Of a stretch of DNA of 7,496 nt, positions 1 to 5,762 are shown in pieces. The DNA is from JADFNO01 sp965369945. GTDB taxonomy: Bacteria; Planctomycetota; Phycisphaerae; Phycisphaerales; SM1A02. The position numbers and the translations under genes were made by a program. Numbering within the stretch: the first letter of the stretch is position 1; each line of letters opens with the position of its first letter. Location of the stretch: positions 1-7,496 of the forward strand of contig CBDUST010000237.1 in NCBI GenBank assembly GCA_965369945.1, read 5' to 3'. A model generated the notes under the pieces. It saw only the letters and a list, made by a program, of their open reading frames with translations, ran no database searches and was not told the origin of the DNA.

Positions 1-203
1 AAGTGAGCGAAGTGAATCTCATCACTGATCGTGAAACCGGTCGGCCGCGCGGATTCGGCTTCGTCGAACTCGCTGACGATAATGCTGCCCGCGAGGCCAT
101 CGGCGCGTTGGACGGGAAAGAGTTCGGCTCGCGCCAGATCAAGGTCAACGAGGCCAAGTCCCGAGCCGATGGCGGCGGCGGCGGCGGGCAGCGTCGACGC
201 TGA
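1..203 (+). CDS. RRM-domain RNA-binding protein, C-terminal part (5' end outside window)
   Basis: About 66 residues of a small single-RRM RNA-binding protein are visible; the start lies upstream, and bases 1-2 finish a codon of the same frame. The RNP-1 strand is intact as RGFGFVEL, preceded by the typical loop DRETGRP and followed by helix 2 (DDNAAREAIGALDG) and the last strand (QIKVNEAK). The missing first half would carry RNP-2. The protein ends in a short low-complexity tail of six glycines and three arginines, shorter than the long Gly-rich tails seen in many cyanobacterial and planctomycete relatives. Such proteins bind single-stranded RNA in the cytoplasm and are often cold-inducible; that role is family knowledge, not shown here. 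A terminator follows 30 bases after the stop, so the gene is the last in its transcript. The fold assignment is firm; the RNA target is unknown. Confidence 0.93.
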   Translation, partial: VSEVNLITDRETGRPRGFGFVELADDNAAREAIGALDGKEFGSRQIKVNEAKSRADGGGGGGQRRR

Positions 204-233
204 TAGGCACCGACTCAAACGTGTGAATGAAGC

Positions 234-265
234 ACCGGCCATCGAGAGGTGGCCGGTTTTCTTTT
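234..265 (+). terminator. Rho-independent terminator of the RRM gene
   Basis: A perfect 8-bp stem, ACCGGCCA (234-241) with TGGCCGGT (250-257), encloses an 8-base loop and runs directly into a T-rich tract TTTTCTTTT. This is a textbook intrinsic terminator, 30 bases after the RRM stop codon and in the same orientation. Confidence 0.9.
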
Positions 266-306
266 GGCTGGACCGGCAATGGTGCCGGATTCTCGGTCCG
301 ATGTGA

Positions 307-501
307 ACGAAGCGGATCGAGGAGATTCTGCCATGCCCGTGGGATCTTGATGACAACGCAGTTGTAGGCGCATCCGATCTCCTCTCGCTGCTGGCAAGTT
401 GGGGGCCGTGCAAAGGCTGCCCCGCCGACTTCGACGACACCGGCACCGTCGGCCTCTCCGACCTCCTCGCCCTCCTCGCCAACTGGGGGCCGTGTGCGTG
501 A
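307..501 (+). pseudogene. Orphan tandem dockerin/EF-hand-like tail (5'-truncated secreted protein remnant)
   Basis: This + strand frame is open from just after a TGA at 304-306 to a TGA at 499-501 and contains no ATG or GTG start. It encodes two consecutive units of about 26 residues: CPWDLDDNAVVGASDLLSLL then ASWGPC, and CPADFDDTGTVGLSDLLALL then ANWGPC. Each has an Asp-rich calcium-loop-like segment (D-x-D-D-x-x-x-V-G) followed by a Leu-rich helix ending in WGPC, with cysteines framing each unit. Tails of this dockerin type I / EF-hand style sit at the C-terminus of large secreted proteins in Phycisphaerae-like planctomycetes. Here nothing recognisable precedes the units, and the RRM terminator lies 42 bases upstream. 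It is best read as the surviving 3' end of a deleted or degraded gene. A very short frame using a rare start is possible but less likely. Confidence 0.7.
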
Positions 502-506
502 GGAAG

Positions 507-530
507 AAGGCATCAAGGCATCGAGGGAAT
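507..530. repeat. 8-bp-period short repeat (AAGGCATC x2 plus a diverged copy)
   Basis: AAGGCATC occurs at 507-514 and again at 515-522, followed by the diverged unit GAGGGAAT at 523-530. It begins six bases after the dockerin-tail stop codon. Short purine-rich tandem strings of this look recur between genes in planctomycete genomes; that is recollection, not a search. The rest of 502-600 holds no gene that I can support. Confidence 0.5.
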
Positions 531-600
531 ATACGGTAGCTGGTCTTCCAAAAGGTCTCCAGCCAGTCTTTGCCTTTGCCGCGCCGCTGGAATGACCGAT

Positions 601-1485
601 TCATAGCTGATCTGCCCGCCTCAATCCGCGGCCAAATACTCGCTTGAGGAATAGTGCCGAACGGCGAACATCACTGCCCTCATCATGCATCGGGACAGAG
701 CCGACGAAAGTATGTTGAGTAGCGGTGCCCGACTCGGTTAGGAAACAAACGACGTTCCAGAAGATCAAGACTGAGATGACGTAGGAGGGATCGACTGATA
801 CCTCGACTTCCGATCCGTGGTGAGATAGGAACGTCTCAAACCACTGATCTACCTCGCTATAGAACTGATCCAGCGCGGCGTTCGAATCGAAGTGCATCAT
901 TTCCCGTCGAGGTGCCATGACTTCGGTGGCGTCAATGCAAATGATCCCACGCATTCCCGCCTGAGCTAGTTGATCTGATCCTTTCCTAAGCCGCCTGTTG
1001 AAATTGGTCGGCGACGTTCCGGTGAGTCGCTTGACGGCGATGCCAAGTGACCGTCTCGGAAGTACGAGATCGGGCTCGTCGAATGCCGGAAACACCCACG
1101 CCAGTCGCAGTACGGCTGCTAGGTAGAGATGAAACTGGGAGTCCCTTGCTGCCGTGTTCTGACCTTCCTCGTCAGGGAAAATGCCACCGCGGACTAGGTT
1201 TGAAAACAGCGGTCGGGCGTTGCGCGGGATTGGGCAGAATCGAAACTTACAGCGGATTACATACAACTCACTAAGCTCTCTGATTGCACGGATCAGCAGA
1301 TCAGGGTCAATGCCGGATTCGTGCGCCGCGGCATCTTGAATTACGCGGATGTATACGTCGATCCGCGAACTCGGCTTGGGTGAATAGCCAATGCGATCGA
1401 GCCAAGTGAGGACAGCGTCGCTCCGCTTGGCCAAGTCAGTAGAACCTCTGGTTTGGGGTATGTAGCCGCGGGATGGCACTGCCAC
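601..1485 (-). CDS. Uncharacterised protein with a PD-(D/E)XK nuclease-like core
   Basis: A 294-aa soluble protein with no signal peptide or membrane segment. The N-terminal ~115 residues are unfamiliar. Residues 115-190 resemble a widespread family of uncharacterised PD-(D/E)XK-type proteins: an amphipathic helix with a preceding Asp (D115, FHLYLAAVLRLA), an acidic strand EPDLVL (137-142), a strand with lysine GIAVKR (148-153), a basic helix NFNRRLRKGSDQLAQ (161-175), then a hydrophobic strand GIICIDAT (180-187). In family members with an E-x-K motif the strand reads like IECK; here the Glu position is Ala150, so catalysis may be lost or moved. The C-terminal third is helical and unassigned. 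The listed start is GTG at 1483-1485, only 3 bases from AGGAGG (1489-1494). The second in-frame GTG at 1477-1479 has a better 9-base spacing and may be the real start. The coding frame is likely real; the fold assignment is tentative. Confidence 0.72.
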   Translation of the reverse strand: MAVPSRGYIPQTRGSTDLAKRSDAVLTWLDRIGYSPKPSSRIDVYIRVIQDAAAHESGIDPDLLIRAIRELSELYVIRCKFRFCPIPRNARPLFSNLVRGGIFPDEEGQNTAARDSQFHLYLAAVLRLAWVFPAFDEPDLVLPRRSLGIAVKRLTGTSPTNFNRRLRKGSDQLAQAGMRGIICIDATEVMAPRREMMHFDSNAALDQFYSEVDQWFETFLSHHGSEVEVSVDPSYVISVLIFWNVVCFLTESGTATQHTFVGSVPMHDEGSDVRRSALFLKRVFGRGLRRADQL

Positions 1486-1611
1486 TCTCCTCCTCTCAGC
1501 ATCGCCGAACGACGATACCCTCTGCGCTGGGCGGCACGAGGAGCATCAGTGAGGATTGCCTCCGGCGTGGACGGGAGGCAAAGACGATGTGAGCAGACGG
1601 ATCAGATTCAC

Positions 1612-1638
1612 CACGGAGAGCACGGAGAGCACGGAGAA
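1612..1638. repeat. 9-bp tandem repeat, three copies (CACGGAGAG)
   Basis: CACGGAGAG (1612-1620), CACGGAGAG (1621-1629) and CACGGAGAA (1630-1638) lie in the 201-base gap between two - strand genes, preceded by TTCAC. Strings of 'ACCACGGAGAGCACGGAG' type are familiar dispersed intergenic repeats in environmental bacterial genomes (recollection). Nearby, 1557-1563 and 1574-1580 form a 7-bp inverted repeat (TGCCTCC / GGAGGCA) without a T-tract, so I do not call it a terminator. Confidence 0.75.
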
Positions 1639-1686
1639 TGCGCCGTTGGAGCTTATGCAGCTTCCTCCCGCGAAGGCGGCGTGGGC

Positions 1687-2673
1687 TCACGAACGGCCTG
1701 CATACACATCCGCCAAATCCCCGGGATCGTCGATGAGCTTCGGAAACTTAGCCTCTCGTTGATAAGTCGTCCATTGCGTCGGGCCACGCTCCGGATCATC
1801 AATGACGAAATCATTCTCGGACGAGAAGCACTGGTCGAGGCAGAACGCGAAGCTCGTGCTGTTCAGTAGGCGCGGACGTATCGCGCTCTCAAGCAATGGA
1901 CGTACCTGGGGGTAAACGCCAACGAGCACTAGGCGGGTGCTGATCGGCAGGTAGATGATCGTATTCGGCAGCGCCAATCCCACGGGTTTCGGGCCAGGCT
2001 TTCCAACAGCAAGAAGCCCGACTGCTGCGTCGCAGATAATCAATGGTTCAAATCTCGTGGGAAACTGCATCACGAGCCAGTGCCGCGACTGCAGCACGTC
2101 TACGAATACCGGCAACCATTGGACTGCTAAGGCTATTTTCCAGTTGTCATCGGTCTCGATGGAAAAGTCGCCACTCTTCATTCGAGCAATGTATCCTTCT
2201 GGCGTCAAGCAATCTTCCGGCATGCCGTACTCGCGTTGCTTCCGGGCAAATCGCCGCCTGCTGGCAATATTGCCCCCCATCTCCAGAATCTTGCGCTCGA
2301 ATACTTCAAAGAACTTGCCTTCGATCCACCTCCGGAAACGCGGTGTACGGGTCAGGTGAATTGCCACAAGATCTAGCACCTTGGCCCCCTCGGCTCGTGG
2401 TGGCAGGCTCTTTGTGGTTCTGATCTGTCGGAGGGCTGGAGCGGCACGCGATTCGATTTCGGCGTAGAAGCTCTCGACTACCAGCGGATCAGGATGAGCC
2501 TCCTTATCGACACGGTTGTAGTCGCGTCGGTGCCCGCCCTTTGCCGGCGACGACTGGAAGACCTTGTTGCGCGTGCGGTCAAGAACGAACAACCGGCCAT
2601 CGTCTTCTTCTGGAACGGCGAAACCGCGTAGTAGGAATCGCGAAATGAAGTGGTGCTTGCGAGCTTCACCCAC
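1687..2673 (-). CDS. DUF4238 domain-containing protein
   Basis: A 328-aa cytoplasmic protein matching DUF4238 along its whole length. The N-terminus has the family signature KHHFISRFLLRGF (6-18), followed by a strand LFVLDRTRNKVF (28-39). VVESFYAEIESRAAPALRQI (65-84) is the usual Glu-containing helix, and LDLVAIHLTRTPRFRRWI (100-117) is the conserved helix with the R-T-P motif. Later strands read FEPLIICDAAVGLL (208-221) and IIYLPISTRLVLVGV (239-253). Its biochemical activity is not established; members are patchily distributed and often sit in accessory regions. The start is GTG at 2671-2673, with a good ribosome site AAGGAG at 2684-2689 (10-base spacing). The protein ends with an ordinary TGA and looks full length. 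It shares orientation with the nuclease-like gene downstream, 201 bases away, so co-transcription is uncertain. Confidence 0.9.
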   Translation of the reverse strand: MGEARKHHFISRFLLRGFAVPEEDDGRLFVLDRTRNKVFQSSPAKGGHRRDYNRVDKEAHPDPLVVESFYAEIESRAAPALRQIRTTKSLPPRAEGAKVLDLVAIHLTRTPRFRRWIEGKFFEVFERKILEMGGNIASRRRFARKQREYGMPEDCLTPEGYIARMKSGDFSIETDDNWKIALAVQWLPVFVDVLQSRHWLVMQFPTRFEPLIICDAAVGLLAVGKPGPKPVGLALPNTIIYLPISTRLVLVGVYPQVRPLLESAIRPRLLNSTSFAFCLDQCFSSENDFVIDDPERGPTQWTTYQREAKFPKLIDDPGDLADVYAGRS

Positions 2674-2773
2674 CAGAATGTATCTCCTTCAAAATCGAGT
2701 GCTTGATGCAGCCAGAGTGAAGGCTGCCTTTGACGCCTGCCGGTCGCGCCGCGTCGCGACTGTTGCATGACTT

Positions 2774-2794
2774 CCCCTGCCTTGCGGGTAGGGG
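2774..2794. repeat. GC-rich hairpin in the DUF4238 upstream region
   Basis: CCCCTGCC (2774-2781) pairs with GGTAGGGG (2787-2794), with one G-T wobble and a TTGCG loop. It is flanked by a G-run (GGGGGCTGGGGGG). The composition resembles dispersed 'CCCC...GCAAGG...GGGG' intergenic hairpins common in several phyla. There is no T-tract after it on the - strand, so terminator activity is unsupported. Confidence 0.5.
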
Positions 2795-2810
2795 GCTGGG
2801 GGGTAGGTCC

Positions 2811-2824
2811 ACACCGGCCGGTGT
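2811..2824. promoter_or_regulatory. 14-bp perfect palindrome, possible operator
   Basis: ACACCGGCCGGTGT is perfectly self-complementary and lies between the end of the 126-aa gene and the start of the DUF4238 gene, about 140 bases before that start. This size and symmetry suit a dimeric regulator, but no clear -35/-10 pair was found next to it and no second copy was seen. GC-rich DNA can make such sites by chance. Confidence 0.3.
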
Positions 2825-2860
2825 CATTTGGGAATTCCGATCTAAGGGATTGTAGCTCCA

Positions 2861-3241
2861 TCAGATCGCCGCCAAGGGGGGGTCCGCTTCCACGACCGCG
2901 ACGAATCTGGCCGGGAATCCCGCCAGTCGGTTGCCTTCGCCCAGCTCGACAAGCCGCCGGCACCAGGCGTACACACCGAACGCGCGGCGCTCGGTCGGCA
3001 GGTCGTCCCACCGCAGCACCGCCCATACGATCTGCGTCTCGGCCACGTCGGGATCGGTGACGATTTCTGGCCGCTCGACGCGGCATCCGTCTTTGATCGC
3101 ATTCGCTCTTGATCGGGCCTTGCCTTCGGGCGTCCGTGGTCCCGTTGAGAATCGCGATGGCCGGTATCGAATGGCAGTCTCACGCGCCGCCGCTTGGCGT
3201 CGCTTCCGGCCTTCGGTGGTCCATCTGTACGCGCGCGCCAT
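2861..3241 (-). CDS. Small 'TGPRTPEGKARSR' protein, function unknown
   Basis: A 126-aa basic protein. Residues 32-51 (STGPRTPEGKARSRANAIKD) match a short motif, (S)TGP(R/K)TPEGKARS-x-NA-x-K-HG, found in many uncharacterised planctomycete and acidobacterial proteins, where it follows an Arg/Lys-rich N-terminus as here (residues 1-30). The usual 'KHG' after the motif is 'KDG' in this copy. The remainder, including WAVLRWDDLPTERRAFGVYAWCRRLVEL (73-100), is likely alpha-helical. No signal peptide or membrane segment is visible. The family role is unknown, and nucleic-acid binding is only a guess from its charge. The ATG start lies 7 bases after the stop of the upstream fragment on the same strand and has no strong Shine-Dalgarno sequence. 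A frame starting at the TGATG junction at its end (2859-2863) runs into the DUF4238 gene in another frame and is not credible. Confidence 0.65.
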   Translation of the reverse strand: MARAYRWTTEGRKRRQAAARETAIRYRPSRFSTGPRTPEGKARSRANAIKDGCRVERPEIVTDPDVAETQIVWAVLRWDDLPTERRAFGVYAWCRRLVELGEGNRLAGFPARFVAVVEADPPLAAI

Positions 3242-3248
3242 GGTAGAT

Positions 3249-3497
3249 TCACGAACGAACTGGTGATTCGGCCAGCAGGTCGGACTCCCTTCGATCCCCG
3301 CTCGCAGCCGTGACTATGGCCAAGATGCCCGTCTTGAGAGCATCCGGTAGCGTTGGCCAAGCGTCGATCAGCCGGCGAAGATTGCCGTCGCTAGGTCGAT
3401 TCTCGATCCCATTGCTGGGGTTATTGCTGGTGTTGCAAGTGCCGATGTCACAAGTCTCGTCAGGTTCAGCACTTACAATACAACGGGGCGCTCCCAC
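3249..3497 (-). pseudogene. Probable integrase C-terminal tail remnant
   Basis: An open frame of 82 codons whose first possible start (GTG, 3495-3497) falls in the loop of a hairpin that probably terminates xerC, so that start is not credible. The frame stays open upstream without another start. It contains CDIGTCNTSNNP (16-27), a Ser/Asn-rich link, then LRRLIDAWPTLPDALKTGIL (40-59) followed by AIVTAAS. A terminal 'L-x-x-L-I-x-A-W-P-x-L-P-x-x-I/L-x-x-G-I-L-A' helix pair after a Cys/Ser/Asn-rich linker is, from memory, the usual tail of planctomycete tyrosine-type integrases. No catalytic R, H-x-x-R or Tyr region precedes it. It is most likely the 3' end of a lost integrase gene. Alternatively it is a genuine small protein starting at an unrecognised codon. 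Confidence 0.5.
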
Positions 3498-3509
3498 CGA
3501 GCGCCCCGT
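3471..3509 (-). terminator. Probable xerC terminator
   Basis: A perfect 10-bp stem, ACGGGGCGCT (3483-3492) with AGCGCCCCGT (3500-3509), has a 7-base loop. Reading on the - strand it is followed by TGTATTGTAAGT, which is T-rich but not a clean T-run. It lies 57 bases after the xerC stop. The stem is strong; the weak tract keeps this short of certain. Confidence 0.68.
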
Positions 3510-3514
3510 CTTGG

Positions 3515-3532
3515 TCTCGCGTCCTTGCGAGA
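3515..3532 (-). repeat. Short hairpin after xerC
   Basis: TCTCGC (3515-3520) pairs with GCGAGA (3527-3532) around a 6-base loop. It lies between the xerC stop and the stronger stem at 3483-3509. It may help protect or terminate the transcript; there is no T-tract of its own. Confidence 0.4.
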
Positions 3533-3565
3533 AGTGTCTTCGTCCTTGAGATTCGTTTGGACTAC

Positions 3566-4612
3566 TTACGACGCTTCGGCTCGGGGGTGGGCCTCGTCGT
3601 AGACATCGCGCATTCTTTGCGCTGTCAAATGCGTATACACCTGTGTGGTTGACAAAGATTGGTGGCCTAGCAGTTCCTGAACGGAGCGCAGATCAGCGCC
3701 GTTATCCAACAAATGCGTGGCGAAGCTGTGGCGGAGCGTGTGAGGGCTGATGGCTGGATCGAGACCCGCTTCCGTCAAGTACTTGCTGACCTTGCGGCGA
3801 ACCGAACGGGTGGAAAGCCGTCCGCCATGCTTGTTGATGAATAGTGGTGCAGCGGGATCAGGTCCATGACCTGTTGCAGCGCAATCGCGATCGAGGATCG
3901 TGGAATAGTGACGTATGGCGGCAAGTGCGTGCGAGCCGAGCGGCACGATCCGTTCTTTCTTGCCTTTCCCCATGACGATCAGCGCTTGGCCGGGCTCATC
4001 GACGTCGCCGCGATTGATACCCACGAGTTCGCTGACTCGAATTCCGGTGGAGTAAAGCGTTTCGAGTATGGCGCGGTCGCGGGCTCCCAGCAGGGTGTTG
4101 TCGTTAGGCGCGGCAAGCAGTTTCTCAACCTGTTCAACGTCGATCGCCTTGGGCAAGCGCTTCGCCTGCTTCGGTGTGCGGATCATCAGCATGGGGTTGA
4201 CCGTAATCAGCCCGCGCTTTTCGAGCCAGCGATGAAAAGAGCGAAGCGTAGCGATCTTGCGGGCCATCGTGGCGGGCGAATAGTTCTGCTCTGATAGGCG
4301 TTCGAGGAACTTGCGGATCGCGGCGACATCGGCGTCGAGCATCACGGCGGTGATGGTGGCGGCGCCGACCGTGCCGACGATGTGCTCACTTTCGCCATCG
4401 GAACCGTTGCGCCCTTCCAGTCTGCGGCGCAGAGCTTCGGTCTCCTGCTGGGGCGTTGTGTGAACGTTGAGAACCTCGGTGATGTACTCCACGTATTGGC
4501 GCAGGTCCACGCCGTAGCACCGCGCCGTGTACGGGCTGAAGTGGCGTTCATCCAACAAGTAGTGGAGAAAATCATCAACGATCTGGATTGACTGCTTGGT
4601 GACTTCGCTCAT
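3566..4612 (-). CDS. xerC: XerC/XerD-type tyrosine recombinase
   Basis: A 348-aa site-specific recombinase that, by family, resolves chromosome dimers at dif with a partner Xer protein and FtsK. The N-terminal core-binding domain spans roughly residues 9-147 (IVDDFLHYLLDERHFSPYTA; YSPATMARKIATLRSFHRWL). The catalytic domain has all expected residues: R192 (STGIRVSEL), K216 (MGKGKKERIVPLG), H291 and R294 (SPHTLRHSFATHLL), H317 (LLGHQSLSTTQ) and nucleophile Y326 (VYTHL). An extra ~37-residue hydrophilic segment at about 51-87 lies between the first helices and the DADVAAIRKFL helix, making it longer than the usual ~300 aa. I chose the ATG at 4610-4612 because the frame's earlier start at 4801 overlaps the 81-aa gene and adds non-homologous sequence. 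The Shine-Dalgarno is weak (AGGG about 8 bases upstream). XerC versus XerD cannot be separated by eye. It is the last gene of the operon, 61 bases after its neighbour. Confidence 0.94.
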   Translation of the reverse strand: MSEVTKQSIQIVDDFLHYLLDERHFSPYTARCYGVDLRQYVEYITEVLNVHTTPQQETEALRRRLEGRNGSDGESEHIVGTVGAATITAVMLDADVAAIRKFLERLSEQNYSPATMARKIATLRSFHRWLEKRGLITVNPMLMIRTPKQAKRLPKAIDVEQVEKLLAAPNDNTLLGARDRAILETLYSTGIRVSELVGINRGDVDEPGQALIVMGKGKKERIVPLGSHALAAIRHYSTILDRDCAATGHGPDPAAPLFINKHGGRLSTRSVRRKVSKYLTEAGLDPAISPHTLRHSFATHLLDNGADLRSVQELLGHQSLSTTQVYTHLTAQRMRDVYDEAHPRAEAS

Positions 4613-4673
4613 TTCTTGAACCCTGCATGGTATGGGGGTTAGTTTCGGTTGCGTTCGTGGATCACCTGATCGG

Positions 4674-4919
4674 TCATTTGGGCTTCGTTGGGTCGGACCG
4701 TCCAGTGGGTGGTCGGCGCCCCAGGTACCGGCAGACAATTGCCGCTTCCACCCATCCCAACGGGCAGTTGGGGTCTGCGGCCATCGCCCCGATCTGCTCA
4801 AGGAGCGCGTGCTCCATTCCCGGCTCCCACTGGAACGCCCAGCGGTGACCGGCCTTCTCTAGGACCAATCGGTGCAATCCGTGGCTAAGTTGAAGTGTGA
4901 CGGTGGTATCAGCGGTCAT
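4674..4919 (-). CDS. Small hypothetical protein between lipoprotein and xerC
   Basis: An 81-aa soluble protein of unknown function. The body contains LQLSHGLHRLVLEKAGHRWAF (9-29), which looks like two beta strands, then WEPGMEHALLEQIGAMAADP (31-50) and LGWVEAAIVCRYLGRR (54-69) as helices. The tail is basic and Pro-rich. I cannot name a family. Support for coding: an ATG at 4917-4919 with GAGGA about 6 bases upstream, a position 39 bases after the stop of the lipoprotein gene and 61 bases before xerC, and a sensible hydrophobic pattern. If real, it is translated within the operon and rules out the long xerC start. There is no signal peptide, so it would act in the cytoplasm. Confidence 0.68.
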   Translation of the reverse strand: MTADTTVTLQLSHGLHRLVLEKAGHRWAFQWEPGMEHALLEQIGAMAADPNCPLGWVEAAIVCRYLGRRPPTGRSDPTKPK

Positions 4920-4958
4920 ATCTGGTCCTCGGCGGGCTGCCGACGACCATCTCGGCCG

Positions 4959-5726
4959 TCATTGCCCGGATACGATCTCCGGCATCGGCATCAATCGCGC
5001 CTGCTCGGACTGCAGCAGGTCGTGAATCAGCCGAAAGCTGACAAACTGCGTGTACAAGTCCATGCTCACCAAATAGATGTCTCGGCCGTACGCCCCCTGA
5101 GGCTCGCTGCGTCCGGCGGCGTATCGTTTGAGCCAGGCCAGCGTTCGATGGTTCGCAGCTTCGAACACACCTGCTGCTTGGGCGACCGGCCCTTCAGGCG
5201 CCATATCGCGCGGCGAGACGGTGCCGCGGGGCGATCGTGTCAGCTCGCGCGGATCGAATCTATCGCGGCGATTGCGATCAGTTTGGAATAACTGAACAGC
5301 TGCGCCGAACGTCATCGGAGGATACGGGTCATACGCGGTCACGGTACCGATGACGATTCCATCCACATCAAGAACATTGGCCAACTGTCGAACGTCAGCG
5401 GCTGAAGTTGCGCCCTTCATACCGAGCCGGCGCATGGCGACGATCACGCGATTCACCGGAACCGTGTCAATGCCCTGCACTTGTTGCAATTCTTGGGTGA
5501 ACCGATCGGCTGTATGGTACGGGTCGACGATCGACACACCCGACTCGTTTGCAAACGGCAAGACCGCCCACAGTTGTTGATCCTGATAGGGGGCAGCGAG
5601 TACCGTCGGCGGCTTGAGTCCCATCCAGCAGCCCTGCAGTAGCGACACACAAATGAGTGTTGCCCAAAGCATGGCCACACGCGACCGAGAGCCGGTCGTT
5701 GGCGGCATGGACTGTGCACTTGTCAT
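4959..5726 (-). CDS. Lipoprotein with CsgG/LpoB/TolB-N-like domain
   Basis: A 255-aa predicted envelope lipoprotein. The start at ATG 5724-5726 has AGGA 5 bases upstream and gives a clean signal peptide: SRSR, then VAMLWATLICVSLL, and lipobox LLQG-C33. Earlier in-frame starts overlap the gene upstream. After the lipidated Cys comes an alpha/beta domain: LWAVLPFANESG (52-63), then HTADRFTQELQQVQGIDTVPVNRVI (71-95), LGMKGATSAADVRQLANVLD (101-120) and VDGIVIGTVTAYDPYPPMTF (121-140). This is the pattern 'AVLPF-N-SG ... GIDTV ... ADVRQLA..LDVDGIVIGTV' shared by CsgG-, LpoB/FlgO- and TolB-N-like domains. Such domains bind partner proteins in the periplasm or outer membrane. Residues 145-210 are polar and probably loose, and the end (LVSMDLYTQFVSFRLIHDLL, 219-238) is helical. 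It follows the PD40 lipoprotein gene by 92 bases and is probably in one transcript with it. The exact role is unknown. Confidence 0.85.
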   Translation of the reverse strand: MTSAQSMPPTTGSRSRVAMLWATLICVSLLQGCWMGLKPPTVLAAPYQDQQLWAVLPFANESGVSIVDPYHTADRFTQELQQVQGIDTVPVNRVIVAMRRLGMKGATSAADVRQLANVLDVDGIVIGTVTAYDPYPPMTFGAAVQLFQTDRNRRDRFDPRELTRSPRGTVSPRDMAPEGPVAQAAGVFEAANHRTLAWLKRYAAGRSEPQGAYGRDIYLVSMDLYTQFVSFRLIHDLLQSEQARLMPMPEIVSGQ

Positions 5727-5762
5727 GGCATCCTGCCTATCGGCGAGCTCCGCTCGTCGGGG

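Noticed and set aside
1612..1638. CRISPR array
   Set aside because: Units are 9 bp, directly abutting and without spacers; no cas-like genes are present.
2478..3086. 202-codon - strand frame with an ATG overlapping the 126-aa gene's stop (TGATG)
   Set aside because: It runs through the hairpin and palindrome and into the DUF4238 gene in another frame; Arg-rich composition is typical of a shadow frame.
4613..4801. N-terminal extension of xerC from the start at 4801
   Set aside because: It overlaps the 81-aa gene, has no Xer-like sequence, and the ATG at 4612 starts exactly where family similarity begins.
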